A stretch of 64,000 nucleotides of DNA from Burkholderia cepacia (GCF_001039005.1 NZ_LDWR01000011.1:310001-374000); one strand, 5' to 3'; positions 8,947 through 18,164 are shown, counted from the first letter of the stretch. Notes: generated by a model from the sequence alone, not told the origin. Numbers and translations: made by a program.

Positions 8947-11334
8947 TCAGGCGGACGGCTCGTCGATCGAGGGCAGCGACACCGTCACCGCGGTGCCGAC
9001 CCCCACTTCGCTGTCGACCGTCACGCTGCCCCCATGGCGCGTGACAACCGTCTTCACGAATGCCATGCCGAGCCCGGAACCCGAAATCTCGGGCCGCTCG
9101 CCGGCGTGGAATCGCTTGAAACGTTCGAACAGATGCCGCTGATCTTCCGGCGCAATGCCGTACCCCTGATCGCGAATCGTACAGAACATCCGCTTCGACG
9201 CGTGCTCGACCGTCAGCGTACACGCGATCACGGTGTCGGACGGACTGTATTTGACCGCATTGTTCATCAGGTTCACGAAGGCGCGCGTGATCAGCGAGCG
9301 ATCCGCGCGCACCCAGCACATGTCGGCGCCGACCTCGGTGTCGATGCGGATGTGCTTCGCCTGCGCCTGCGGCCACACCTCGTCGCTCGCATCGATCAGC
9401 ACGTCGACGAGGCTCGTCACTTCGAACTGGTACGCCTGCGACTCCGCGCGCGCCAACTGCACGAACTCGTCGGCGAGCGACAGCGCGCGGTGCGCATAGC
9501 GCTCGATCCGCGCGAGCAGCCCACGCGTCGCGTCGGTCTCGACGCGGTCGCGCTCGATCTCGACGAGCGCGAGAATCGAAGCCTGCGGCGAGCGCATGTC
9601 GTGCGACAGCAGGTGCAGCGCTTCCTCGCGATGCCGCTCGGCCGCATGCAGTTCGGTCACGTCGACGAGGCCGGCAATCCAGCCCGTCACGCGGCCCTGC
9701 GCGTTCGTACAAGCCGCGTAGCGTAACAGATGGTCGAGGCCGTCGCGATCGCGCACCTCGATGCCGCGCGCCATTGCGTCGTGCTCGGCCTCGAGCGTCG
9801 GGTCGAGCGCGGCCGGCCAGTGCTCGCCGATCGCCGCGTCGTGCTCGGCGTTGCCGTCGACGGTCTTCATGAACGTCAACTCGCCGAGCGCGGTGCGCAG
9901 CGGCCGCCCTTCCGGCAACGGCAGCGCGAGCCGCGACCCGTAGCGCTTCGCCGCATGGTTCGCGATCAGCACCGTACCGGCCAGGTCGGTCACGAAGATC
10001 GGTTCCGGCATGCTGTCGAGGCTGTCCCACACGAAGCGCTTCATGTCCTGCACGCGCTGCGCGGCTTGCGCCATCAGCGCCATCTGCCGCTCGAGCACGT
10101 CGCCGCCGACGCTGCGCGTGCGCGGCGCCTCGGGCAGCAGGTGCGGCTCGTCGGCGAGCCGCTGCAGCTCGCGGCGCAGGTACGACATCGTCATTTCCAG
10201 GCGCCGCCAGTTCCAGATCGGGTAGACGGCGATCAGCCCGAAGATCGCGGGCGCCGGCGACAGCCAGATGCGCGCCTCGAACAGCAGCGCCGTGCTCGCG
10301 ACCACGGCGAGCGCGGCGAGGCTCAGCGTCAGCAGCAGCGCGCGCCACGGCGACAGCATCAGGAAGCCGCCCAGCAGCGCGGCGAGCGGCAGCAGCGACG
10401 CGGCGAACAGTCCCAGGCGCGACGCGGGCGAGATCGCGCTGCCGGTCGCCAGCATGTCGAGCACGTTGGCATGGATGTACACGCCGGCGAGCGGGCCGAA
10501 ATCGCCGGACACGGGCGTCGCGAAGCGGTCGTACAGCCCCGACGCCGTCACGCCGACGACGACGATCTTGCCGCGCAGCGCGTCGGGCTTCACGCGCCCT
10601 TCGAGCACGTCATCGAACGACAGCGTCGGATAGGCGGGCGTGTTGCGGCTGAACGGGATCAGGTAGCGGCCCTCGCCGGCCGCGTCGCGCGACAGGTCGT
10701 GCGCACCCGCGCCCGGCGCGCCGCCGGCCAGATGCAGCCGGCCGCCCTGGATCGCGCGATAGACGGGCACCATCAGTTGCGGCCAGCGCACGCGGCCGTC
10801 GCTTTCGAACAGCGCGACGCTGCGCACGATGCCGTCGCGATCGACTTCGAGGTTGATGTGGCCGAGCCCCATCGCACGCGCCGCGAGCGCGGCCACCGGC
10901 GGATCGACGGTGCGCGTGCCGTCCGCCTGCTCGGGGCTCAGCAACACCGGCAGGAAGGTCGGCACGTGGGTCATCGCGTCCGCGAACGCGCGATCCTGCG
11001 GCGACGGTTCGGTAAACAGCACGTCGTAGACGACGGCGGACGGCTGCGCGCGGGCCAGCGTGTCGAGCAGCCGCGCATGCACGTCGCGCGACCACGGCCA
11101 GCGGCCGAGCGCCGATACACTCTGGTTGTCGATGTCGACGACGACCACGTCGGGCGACAGCGGCAGGCTGCGCAGCATCAGCAGCCGGTCGTAGATCAGC
11201 CCGTCGACGCTCGACGACAGGCGGCCGAGCGCACACGCAAGAATCACCGCGATCCCGAGGCAGCCGATCGCGATCCATTCGATCAGGAAGCGGCGGCCGA
11301 GATGCCGCCGCGGGGAAACGGAGTCGGGTTTCAT
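8947..11334 (-). CDS. CHASE2-domain sensor histidine kinase
   Basis: A 795-residue membrane kinase. An N-terminal membrane segment (residues 15-35) is followed by a large extracytoplasmic CHASE2 domain (about 40-310; DVVVVDIDNQSVSALGRWPW, and later GKIVVVGVTASGLYDRFATP). Three closely spaced membrane helices (about 315-385) come next, then a PAS-like region, a HisKA box (HLLSHDMRSPQAS, His near 578) and a complete HATPase domain (NNAVKYSPSD, DQGYGIAPEDQ, GSGLGMAFVK). It probably phosphorylates the OmpR-type regulator two genes upstream. Its start lies 10 bases after the FecR/LysM gene, with no strong ribosome site, suggesting coupled translation. The ligand is unknown. Confidence 0.92.
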   Translation of the reverse strand: MKPDSVSPRRHLGRRFLIEWIAIGCLGIAVILACALGRLSSSVDGLIYDRLLMLRSLPLSPDVVVVDIDNQSVSALGRWPWSRDVHARLLDTLARAQPSAVVYDVLFTEPSPQDRAFADAMTHVPTFLPVLLSPEQADGTRTVDPPVAALAARAMGLGHINLEVDRDGIVRSVALFESDGRVRWPQLMVPVYRAIQGGRLHLAGGAPGAGAHDLSRDAAGEGRYLIPFSRNTPAYPTLSFDDVLEGRVKPDALRGKIVVVGVTASGLYDRFATPVSGDFGPLAGVYIHANVLDMLATGSAISPASRLGLFAASLLPLAALLGGFLMLSPWRALLLTLSLAALAVVASTALLFEARIWLSPAPAIFGLIAVYPIWNWRRLEMTMSYLRRELQRLADEPHLLPEAPRTRSVGGDVLERQMALMAQAAQRVQDMKRFVWDSLDSMPEPIFVTDLAGTVLIANHAAKRYGSRLALPLPEGRPLRTALGELTFMKTVDGNAEHDAAIGEHWPAALDPTLEAEHDAMARGIEVRDRDGLDHLLRYAACTNAQGRVTGWIAGLVDVTELHAAERHREEALHLLSHDMRSPQASILALVEIERDRVETDATRGLLARIERYAHRALSLADEFVQLARAESQAYQFEVTSLVDVLIDASDEVWPQAQAKHIRIDTEVGADMCWVRADRSLITRAFVNLMNNAVKYSPSDTVIACTLTVEHASKRMFCTIRDQGYGIAPEDQRHLFERFKRFHAGERPEISGSGLGMAFVKTVVTRHGGSVTVDSEVGVGTAVTVSLPSIDEPSA

Positions 11335-11344
11335 GCGCCGCGGA

Positions 11345-12706
11345 TCAGCGCGACAGCGTGAACGCGCTGACCGGACTGGTCTTCTCGTAGAACTTGCCGC
11401 CTTCGTATTCCTCGACGGTCACGGCCCAGTAGTAGTCGCCGGGCGGCAGGTGCGCGATCGTGATCTTGCGCGCCTGCAGGCCGACCTGGTCGACGACCGG
11501 CGCGCTCAGATCCTTCGAACGCGACAGCACGAACCGGTAGCGCGCATCCTTGCCCGAACCGTTCGGCGACCAGCGGAATTCGTAGCCGCCCGCGCCGGGC
11601 GACGCACTCGCGTCGAGCCCCATCAGGCGCCGCTCGAACGCATAGATGCGCGGTACGCCTTCGAGACCGTTCTCGTCGATCGCGGCCACCCGCACGAAAT
11701 ACGTGCCGTTCGGCACGTCGCGGAACACCGCGTGCGACGAGACGGTGCGCGTTTCGCGGAACGGGTCCAGCATCCCCGCGTCGTGCGCGATCTGCAGGTG
11801 GTACGCATGCGCCTGTGCGAGCGGCGCGACGTCGAACGCGACGTCGGGCTCGTCCTGCACCTTGTCGGGATGCGCGAGCGCCGGTGCGGCCAGCAGTTCG
11901 ACGGGCGCACCGACCGCGCCGGACGACGTCGCGACGCTGCCGAAGTTCGCATGCACGAGTGTCGGGTCGGCCGCCGGCCGGTGACCCGCGACGCCGACGG
12001 TGCCGTCGAGCACTTCGACGCGCGTCGACGCATTGCCGGCCGCGTCGTAGTTCACGCGAAAACGCGTGCCGCGCACGCCGGCGACGACCGACGGCGAACG
12101 GATCTGGAAGCGGTCGTCGCGTTTCTTCAGATGAGTGACTTCGCTTTCGACCGAGCCGCGCGTGAGTTCGAACTCGCGATCGAGCGTGCCGGTCAGCACG
12201 GTGCGGCGTAGCGACTTCAGGTCGAGCTGGCTGTCGGGCGGCAGGCTCATGTGCGTGCCGTCGGTCAGCTCGAGCGTGACGAAACCGTTCGGGCCGGTGC
12301 GCACGCGGTCACCCTCGGCGAGCGTCGCATCGTTCGCGAGCGGCGCGTAAGCGCCGCCGGACGCGCGTTCGGCCGTGCCCTGCACCGCGACGACGCGCGC
12401 GGTCAGCTTTTCCTTGCGCAGCCGCGCGACCGGCAGCTTCAGCGCGACGCCGGGCTGCAGGTGCTTCGGCGCGGGCACGCCGTTGATCCGCTGGAGCAGT
12501 TGCCAGTCGTCCGCGCCCTGCAGGTAGCGCGCGGCGACGTCGTACAGCGTGTCGCCCGCCTGCGTGCGGTAGACCACCATCTTGCCGGCGTCGGCATGCG
12601 GCTGCGCAGCCGCATGTTGCGCGGCGAACGCGAACGCGACCGCGCAGGCCGTGCGCAGCGCCACCGTGCGCAGGTTCGCCGTGCGCTGCGTGACGCCCGC
12701 GATCAC
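11345..12706 (-). CDS. Secreted LysM/FecR-domain protein of the CHASE2 signalling operon
   Basis: A 453-residue predicted periplasmic protein. A signal peptide (about residues 1-35, ending AQHAAAQ) precedes a LysM domain (about 42-92; YRTQAGDTLYDVAARYL) that could bind peptidoglycan. A FecR domain follows (about 100-240; TLAEGDRVRTGPNGFVTLEL, SVVAGVRGTRFRV), then fibronectin-III-like repeats. The start is a GTG at 12706 that overlaps the response-regulator stop as GTGA, with GGGAGA upstream. A FecR domain linked to a CHASE2 kinase suggests an envelope-sensing partner. That role is inferred from context and not shown for this protein. Confidence 0.85.
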   Translation of the reverse strand: MIAGVTQRTANLRTVALRTACAVAFAFAAQHAAAQPHADAGKMVVYRTQAGDTLYDVAARYLQGADDWQLLQRINGVPAPKHLQPGVALKLPVARLRKEKLTARVVAVQGTAERASGGAYAPLANDATLAEGDRVRTGPNGFVTLELTDGTHMSLPPDSQLDLKSLRRTVLTGTLDREFELTRGSVESEVTHLKKRDDRFQIRSPSVVAGVRGTRFRVNYDAAGNASTRVEVLDGTVGVAGHRPAADPTLVHANFGSVATSSGAVGAPVELLAAPALAHPDKVQDEPDVAFDVAPLAQAHAYHLQIAHDAGMLDPFRETRTVSSHAVFRDVPNGTYFVRVAAIDENGLEGVPRIYAFERRLMGLDASASPGAGGYEFRWSPNGSGKDARYRFVLSRSKDLSAPVVDQVGLQARKITIAHLPPGDYYWAVTVEEYEGGKFYEKTSPVSAFTLSR

Positions 12707-13407
12707 TCCGGTTCTCCCTGGCCGACCCGCTCGAGCCGGTAGCCGTAACCGTAGATCGGCGCGAGGCGATAGCCGTTTTCGGGTCGCAGGCCGAGCTTGG
12801 TGCGCAGCATCGAGATGTGCGTATCCATCGTGCGCGACGGAATGTCGGTCGCCTGCTTCCACACGAGATCGAGAATGTGCGCGCGCGACAGCGGACGGTC
12901 GAGATGCTGGAACAGCAGCAGCGCGAGTTCGAATTCCTTCTGCGTGAGGCTCACCGCCTTGTCGCCGACGTACGCCTGCTTCAGGTTCACGTCGAAACGG
13001 AACTGGTCGAACTCGCGAACGGTCGCCTCGGCATTGACCGGATAGGCGCGGCGCAGCAGCGAGCCGATGCGCGCGCGCAGGATCGGGCCCGAGACGGGCT
13101 TGACCACGTAATCGTCGGCGCCGGCGTTGAGAATCTGCGTGATCCCCGCTTCGTCGTCGCGACTCGTCATGAAGATGATCGGCAGGCTGTGCTCGGTCTG
13201 ATTGGCGCGCACCCACTTCAGCACTTCCTCGCCTGACATGTCGGGCACGTTCCAGTCGAGCACCAGCAGATCGAACGTCTCGCGCTGCAGACGCTTCTTC
13301 AGGGCCTTGCCTTCCTTGAACGCATAGCACGTATGGCCAACGGCCGTCAGCGTTTGACTGACGAAATCCGTCTGGGCCGGATCGTCATCCAGTACAGCAA
13401 TTCTCAT
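12703..13407 (-). CDS. OmpR-family response regulator
   Basis: A 234-residue two-component regulator. The receiver domain has the acidic pocket (LDDDPAQ), the phospho-acceptor Asp near residue 51 (LLVLDWNVPD) and the conserved Lys (DYVVKPVSG). The C-terminal winged helix carries SLTQKEFELALLLFQ and the MDTHISMLRTKLGL recognition region. It heads the minus-strand operon with the LysM/FecR gene and the CHASE2 kinase, so that kinase is the likely partner. The start at 13407 (MRIAVLDDD) gives the usual family N-terminus; a second possible start lies four codons upstream. Confidence 0.92.
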   Translation of the reverse strand: MRIAVLDDDPAQTDFVSQTLTAVGHTCYAFKEGKALKKRLQRETFDLLVLDWNVPDMSGEEVLKWVRANQTEHSLPIIFMTSRDDEAGITQILNAGADDYVVKPVSGPILRARIGSLLRRAYPVNAEATVREFDQFRFDVNLKQAYVGDKAVSLTQKEFELALLLFQHLDRPLSRAHILDLVWKQATDIPSRTMDTHISMLRTKLGLRPENGYRLAPIYGYGYRLERVGQGEPE

Positions 13408-13581
13408 AGCACCCCGCAAATCAAAAGCGATTCGTCCAGTTCAGCTCCCCGCGCCCACCCCGCCGCGCAGCACGTGCGCGGATTCCGGATACCGGCCGGT
13501 GAGCCGTCGTTCGCCGCTCGCGCCAACTGCGCAAACCGGCGACCCCGGCTAAATATCTCAAAAACGGGGCACGGACGAACC

Positions 13582-13613
13582 GGCGATTTCATCATAGTAG
13601 TATGAAATTCGCC
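13582..13613. promoter_or_regulatory. Inverted repeat upstream of the response-regulator operon
   Basis: GGCGATTTCAT (13582-13592) and ATGAAATTCGCC (13602-13613) are inverted copies with one unpaired base, separated by nine bases. The site lies about 175 bases upstream of the response-regulator start and downstream of the hypothetical gene at 13675. No T-run follows on either strand, so an operator is as likely as a terminator. Confidence 0.4.
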
Positions 13614-13674
13614 AAGAAATTGCGCGGACTACCGTCCTTTTTCGAATAATCCTTCCCGTCGTTCAATCGGACGC

Positions 13675-14109
13675 CTAGTCGGCGCCCGCGATGCCGGCTA
13701 CCGGCTCGGCGAAATCGTCGGCCGTCACCCGGTGCGACAGCGGTTCCGGCGGCGCCGGTTGCGCGAGCATCCGCTGCAACTGGCCGCGCACGCGTTCCCA
13801 CGCGCTGGCCGCGTAGTCGGGCTGGCCCGCCGCCCACGCCTGCGCCAGATCGAACACCCGCTCGATCGTCGCACCGCAGTAGGTCGGGCCCGAGCCGTCG
13901 TCCTGCGCGGCATCGCGCAGCCGTTCGTCGAGCCACTCGGCCAGCCACGGCATCTCGGCCGCGGCCGAATCCGCGTAGGCCTCCAGCGCGGCACGCGCGT
14001 GGCGATCCTGTTGCGGATCGAGCTCGATACGGCTCAGCTCCGACGCGCGCACAGGCGCGATGCATCCCGCTTCGGATGGACTTCGAATGGTCCCTGGTCT
14101 GAAGGACAT
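13675..14109 (-). CDS. Hypothetical protein, 144 residues
   Basis: I do not recognise the family. The product is soluble-looking, with no signal peptide or membrane segment, and is rich in Ala, Arg, Asp and Trp (for example AAAEMPWLAEWLDERL and YAASAWERVRGQLQRMLAQ), suggesting a helical protein. GAGAGGAC sits just ahead of the ATG at 14109. TATACT at 14221-14216 on the minus strand is a possible -10, giving a monocistronic gene. Codon use matches the neighbours, which supports it being real. Confidence 0.65.
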   Translation of the reverse strand: MSFRPGTIRSPSEAGCIAPVRASELSRIELDPQQDRHARAALEAYADSAAAEMPWLAEWLDERLRDAAQDDGSGPTYCGATIERVFDLAQAWAAGQPDYAASAWERVRGQLQRMLAQPAPPEPLSHRVTADDFAEPVAGIAGAD

Positions 14110-14306
14110 GTCCTCTCCCCGTTTGTACGACGGTAGCGTCAGGCATGGCCCCCGTGCCCGCCCTGTGACGTACCGTGGCCGGTGCCTCCGCTGCGAGCGG
14201 ATGACCGGCCGCGTCAGTATACGCAGCAGGCAACGAAGCGAGGTTTAAGAATTGTCAGAGGCGCGGCCGGCCGGCGCCGGGCGCGGCGGACACGCGATGC
14301 GGGCCG

Positions 14307-14534
14307 TCAGCGGCGGCGCATCAGGAACACGAAGGTCTTGTCCTGCGTCGTCGATTCGACGATCTCGTTGCCCGTCTGCTTCGCGAACGCGGCGAAATCG
14401 CGCTGCGAACCCGGATCGGTCGCGAGCACCTTGAGGATCTGCCCGCTTTCCATATCGGCAAGCGCTTTCTTGGCACGCAGGATCGGCAACGGGCAATTAA
14501 GCCCGCGCGCGTCCACTTCCTTGTGAATCTGCAT
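14307..14534 (-). CDS. tusA: TusA-family sulfur carrier protein
   Basis: A 75-residue TusA/SirA protein. The family signature DARGLNCPLPILRAKKAL carries the single active-site Cys that accepts persulfide sulfur. The downstream ATDPGSQRDFAAFAKQTGNE segment is also typical. Family members pass sulfur to partners in tRNA thiolation or other sulfur transfer, and the partner is not identified here. The start at 14534 is the only sensible ATG. A TAAAAT-like element at 14590-14585 on the minus strand could be its -10. Confidence 0.92.
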   Translation of the reverse strand: MQIHKEVDARGLNCPLPILRAKKALADMESGQILKVLATDPGSQRDFAAFAKQTGNEIVESTTQDKTFVFLMRRR

Positions 14535-14600
14535 CGGCTGTCGACCTTCGAATGACGCGCCACACGCGGCGCGGGAGGAAGCAGCGATTTTACCGCAGCG

Positions 14601-14626
14601 CCGCCGCGGCCGCCCGGGCGGCCGCG
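14601..14626. repeat. Perfect 26-base GC palindrome
   Basis: Bases 14601-14613 are the exact reverse complement of 14614-14626, with no loop, in the gap between tusA and the LysR gene. All bases are G or C. As RNA it would fold into a hairpin downstream of the LysR stop and may act as its terminator, although there is no T-run. Confidence 0.6.
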
Positions 14627-14650
14627 GCCCGGCGCCCGCGGGCACCGGCG

Positions 14651-15586
14651 TCACGTGCCGGAAAAGCCGCCCGCGAGCCGTTCGCGCAAGTGCCGCACGA
14701 GCGCGCGCACCGCGCTCGGCACGACCGGGCTGTACGGACGGATCGCGAAAATGTGGTCGCCGAACGCGCCCGACGGCCGCCAGCCGTCGAGCAGCGCGAC
14801 GAGCCGGCCGGCGTCGAGATCGCGCCGCGCGCTGAAATCCGGCAGCAGCGCGATGCCGAGCCCGCCGAGCGCGGCCTCGCGCATCGCCTCGCTGTTGTTC
14901 GCCGCGAAACTGCCGCGCACCGGCACGCTCACGCGCTGGCGCCGCCGGCCGTCCGGCTCGAAGCTCCATGCGGCCGGCTCGTTGTCGCGCAGGTAGCACA
15001 GGCAGCTGTGATCGACGAGTTCGCTCGGGTGCCTCGGCGCGCCGCGCGCGTCGAGATAGTCGCGGCTCGCGACGAGCAGCGAGCGCGTGTCGCACAGCTT
15101 CCACGCGACGTGGGTCTGCGGCGCGATGGTGGTATGGCGGATCGCGAGGTCGAAACCCTCCTGCGTCAGCGAATGCAGCCGGTCCGACAGGTCGAGCTCG
15201 ATGTGCACGCCAGGATGCTGCCGCAGGAAATCGGGCAGATGCGGCACGACCTGCTGGCGCCCGAGCGCGACCGGTGCCGTCACGCGCAGCAGGCCGCGCG
15301 GCTCGCCGGCGAGATCCTTCACGCGCGCGAAATGCTGCCCGATCGACTCGAACGCGTCGCGCGTGCTGTCGACGAGCGTCTGGCCCGCATCGGTGAGCCG
15401 CACGCTGCGCGTCGTGCGGCGCACGAGCGGCACGCCGGCCGCCTTTTCGAGATCGGCGATGCGCTGGCTCATCGCGGCCTTGCTGATGCCGAGCCGCTGC
15501 GCGGCGGCCGTGAAACTGCCGGCCGCGGCCAATACCGTCAGCGAATGGATATGCGGCCAGAGCGCCTGGACATTTTGCTGATTCAT
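14651..15586 (-). CDS. LysR-family transcriptional regulator
   Basis: A 311-residue LysR regulator. The N-terminal winged helix-turn-helix (about residues 10-70) includes FTAAAQRLGISKAAMSQRI and RRTTRSVRLTDAG. The C-terminal effector domain begins at RGLLRVTAPVALGRQ and contains FDLAIRHT, typical of the large AaeR/DsdC-like group. It is divergent from mmsA with 108 bases between the starts, and that gap holds a perfect palindrome. Control of mmsA is therefore likely but not proven. Confidence 0.9.
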   Translation of the reverse strand: MNQQNVQALWPHIHSLTVLAAAGSFTAAAQRLGISKAAMSQRIADLEKAAGVPLVRRTTRSVRLTDAGQTLVDSTRDAFESIGQHFARVKDLAGEPRGLLRVTAPVALGRQQVVPHLPDFLRQHPGVHIELDLSDRLHSLTQEGFDLAIRHTTIAPQTHVAWKLCDTRSLLVASRDYLDARGAPRHPSELVDHSCLCYLRDNEPAAWSFEPDGRRRQRVSVPVRGSFAANNSEAMREAALGGLGIALLPDFSARRDLDAGRLVALLDGWRPSGAFGDHIFAIRPYSPVVPSAVRALVRHLRERLAGGFSGT

Positions 15587-15596
15587 CCATCGATTA

Positions 15597-15610
15597 TTCA
15601 GAATTCTGAA
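15597..15610. promoter_or_regulatory. Palindrome between LysR gene and mmsA, probable LysR operator
   Basis: TTCAGAATTCTGAA is a perfect 14-base palindrome beginning 11 bases upstream of the LysR start and 85 upstream of mmsA. LysR proteins bind dyad-symmetric AT-rich sites in such divergent regions, and this is the only such dyad seen in the gap. Confidence 0.6.
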
Positions 15611-15694
15611 CAGTGAATCAAGTTGCGCGGTCTTCTCCCGCCCTGCCGGTTTCCCTAGACTAGGTTCCGTTCCCCCTCATCCCCAGGAGACACG

Positions 15695-17215
15695 ATGAAT
15701 CCGGTTCCCGCGTATACGTCCGATGCCGACGTCGGCCACTATGTCGACGGCGCGCCCGTTGCCGGCCGCAGCGGCCGCTTCCAGGACGTCCTCAACCCGG
15801 CGCTCGGCCGCGCGGTGCGCCGCGTGGCGCTCGCCGACGACAGCGAAGTGCAGCAGGCCGTCGCCTCCGCCCACGCCGCGTTCCCGGCCTGGGCCGCGAC
15901 GCCGCCGATCCGTCGCGCGCGCGTGCTGCACCGCTTCCTGCAGCTGATGAACGAGCACCAGGACACGCTCGCGGCGATCATCACGGCCGAGCACGGCAAG
16001 GTGTTCTCCGACGCGCAGGGCGAAGTCGCGCGCGGCATCGACATCATCGAATTCGCGTGCGGCGTGCCGCAGCTCCTGAAGGGCGATTTCACCGACCAGG
16101 TCAGCACCGGCATCGACAACTGGACGATGCGCCAGCCGCTCGGCGTCGTCGCGGGCATCACGCCGTTCAACTTCCCGTGCATGGTGCCGTGCTGGATGTT
16201 CCCGGTCGCGATCGCGACGGGCAACACGTTCGTGCTGAAGCCGAGCGAGCGCGACCCGTCGGCGGCATTGTTCATCGCCGACCTGCTCACGCAGGCCGGG
16301 CTGCCGGCCGGCGTGTTCAACGTCGTGCAGGGCGACAAGGGCGCGGTCGACGCGCTGCTCGACCACCCGGACGTGCAGGCCGTGAGCTTCGTCGGCTCGA
16401 CGCCGATCGCGGCCTACGTGCAGCAGCGCGCGGTGCAGTCCGGCAAGCGCGTACAGGCGCTCGGCGGCGCGAAGAACCATCTGGTCGTGATGCCCGATGC
16501 GAACATCGAGCAGGCCGTCGACGCGCTGATCGGCGCCGCGTACGGCTCGGCCGGCGAGCGCTGCATGGCGATCAGCGTCGCAGTGCTGGTCGGCGACGTC
16601 GCGGACAAGATCGTGCCGGCCGTGGCCGAGCGCGCGCGCAAGCTGGTGATCGGCGACGGCATGTCGCCGGAAGTCGAGATGGGCCCGATCGTCACCGGCG
16701 AAGCGCTGAAGCGCATCGAAGGTTATATCGAGCAAGGCGTGAGCGAAGGCGCGCAACTGGTGGTCGACGGCCGCGGGCTGCGCGTGCCGGGCCGCGAAGC
16801 AGGCTTCTTCACCGGCGGCACGCTGTTCGACCACGTGACGCCCGACATGCGGATCTACCAGGAAGAAATCTTCGGGCCCGTACTCGGCTGCGTGCGCGTG
16901 AAGGATTTCGGCGAAGCGGTCGACCTGATCAACGCGCACGAGTTCGGCAACGGCGTGTCGTGCTTCACGAGCGACGGCGGTATCGCGCGCGAATTCGCGC
17001 GGCGCATCCAGGTCGGGATGGTCGGCATCAACGTGCCGATTCCGGTGCCGATGGCGTGGCATGGCTTCGGCGGCTGGAAGAAGAGCCTGTTCGGCGACAT
17101 GCACGCGTACGGCGAGGAAGGCGTGCGTTTCTATACGCGCCAGAAGTCGGTGATGCAGCGCTGGTCGTCGAGCATCGGCAAGGGCGCCGAATTCGCGATG
17201 CCGACCGCGAAGTAA
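15695..17215 (+). CDS. mmsA: CoA-acylating methylmalonate-semialdehyde dehydrogenase
   Basis: A 506-residue aldehyde dehydrogenase. [20 protein letters not shown] is typical of the MmsA/IolA subgroup, and the catalytic Cys is residue 290 in [10 protein letters not shown]. The family oxidises methylmalonate or malonate semialdehyde with NAD and CoA, giving propionyl-CoA or acetyl-CoA. CAGGAGA precedes the ATG. It lies beside the inositol locus, which makes malonate semialdehyde, so it can act as IolA as well as in valine breakdown. It is convergent with iolR. Confidence 0.92.
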   Translation: MNPVPAYTSDADVGHYVDGAPVAGRSGRFQDVLNPALGRAVRRVALADDSEVQQAVASAHAAFPAWAATPPIRRARVLHRFLQLMNEHQDTLAAIITAEHGKVFSDAQGEVARGIDIIEFACGVPQLLKGDFTDQVSTGIDNWTMRQPLGVVAGITPFNFPCMVPCWMFPVAIATGNTFVLKPSERDPSAALFIADLLTQAGLPAGVFNVVQGDKGAVDALLDHPDVQAVSFVGSTPIAAYVQQRAVQSGKRVQALGGAKNHLVVMPDANIEQAVDALIGAAYGSAGERCMAISVAVLVGDVADKIVPAVAERARKLVIGDGMSPEVEMGPIVTGEALKRIEGYIEQGVSEGAQLVVDGRGLRVPGREAGFFTGGTLFDHVTPDMRIYQEEIFGPVLGCVRVKDFGEAVDLINAHEFGNGVSCFTSDGGIAREFARRIQVGMVGINVPIPVPMAWHGFGGWKKSLFGDMHAYGEEGVRFYTRQKSVMQRWSSSIGKGAEFAMPTAK

Positions 17216-17279
17216 GCCAGGCGGTACGCCGCCCGCCGATCGATTGCGCGGGCGGTGTGCCGGTAGAACCCGTAACCCG

Positions 17280-18164
17280 TCAGCCGGCTTTGGTGCCGTG
17301 CGCACCGTCCGCGGTCGGTAGGTACGACAGTTCGAGCCGGTACGCGAGCGCGACGAACAGGCTCTGCGCGAGGCCCATCGTGGCCGTCAGCGCGCGGAAG
17401 CCGAACGTCTCGCTGTCCTGCACCATCAGCGTCACCTCGGCCTCCCGCGCGAGCGGGCTCATCCGGCTGTCGGTGATCGCGATCAGGCGCGCGCCGCGCT
17501 GCACGGCCTGCTGCGCGACCTGCACGGTCTCGTCCGCATACGGCATGAACGAGATGACGATCATCACGTCGCCCTTGCGCACCGACCGGATCTGCCCGAG
17601 ATGCATGCTGCCGAGCGCGCTGAACAGCCCGATGCGCTTGTCGGTGTGCTGCAGCGCATAGTCGAGATACACGGCGATCGGAAACGCGCGCCGCGAGCCC
17701 GCGATCCAGATGGCCTGCGTGTCGGCGAGCAGGTCGACGGCCTGCGCGAGCGCCTGCGGGTCGAGCGTCTGCCGCAGCTGCTGCATCCCGGCAATGCTGC
17801 CCTTGATGAATTCGTCGGCGATCTGCTCGGGCTGCAGGCTCGACGAGCCCGATTCGATCACGTCGCGCAACCGCAGGTTGTATGCGCGCCCCGGCGCGAT
17901 CTGCTGCGCGAGCCCTTCGCGGAACACCCGCTGCATCTCGGAGAAGCCGGAGAAGCCGAAATGCTTCGCGAAGCGCACGACTGCGGACGGCTGGACGCCG
18001 CACGCCTCCGCGAGCGACTGGATGCCTTCCAGCCCAAGTTGGTCCCGATGGGTTTCCACGTGGCGCGCAATGACCTTCAGGCGATTGCTGAGGCCGTCGT
18101 ATTCCTGCGTCAGATGCTGCAGGAACTGCTCGACGGTGGCGGGAGGTTTCTCGGATGAACTCAT
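17280..18164 (-). CDS. iolR: RpiR-family regulator, probable inositol repressor IolR
   Basis: A 294-residue RpiR-type protein. An N-terminal helix-turn-helix (about residues 10-85; QSLAEACGVQPSAVVRFAKH) is followed by a SIS sugar-phosphate domain (about 125-260; AIWIAGSRRAFPIAVYLDY, VISFMPYADETVQVA). In alphaproteobacteria the RpiR regulator of inositol genes is IolR; assignment here rests on family and on position next to the iol genes. I chose the ATG at 18164 (MSSSEKPPATVEQ). A start at 18239 adds 25 unrelated residues, and neither has a strong ribosome site. A GGAA-N6-GTCC site lies about 180 bases upstream. Confidence 0.85.
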   Translation of the reverse strand: MSSSEKPPATVEQFLQHLTQEYDGLSNRLKVIARHVETHRDQLGLEGIQSLAEACGVQPSAVVRFAKHFGFSGFSEMQRVFREGLAQQIAPGRAYNLRLRDVIESGSSSLQPEQIADEFIKGSIAGMQQLRQTLDPQALAQAVDLLADTQAIWIAGSRRAFPIAVYLDYALQHTDKRIGLFSALGSMHLGQIRSVRKGDVMIVISFMPYADETVQVAQQAVQRGARLIAITDSRMSPLAREAEVTLMVQDSETFGFRALTATMGLAQSLFVALAYRLELSYLPTADGAHGTKAG

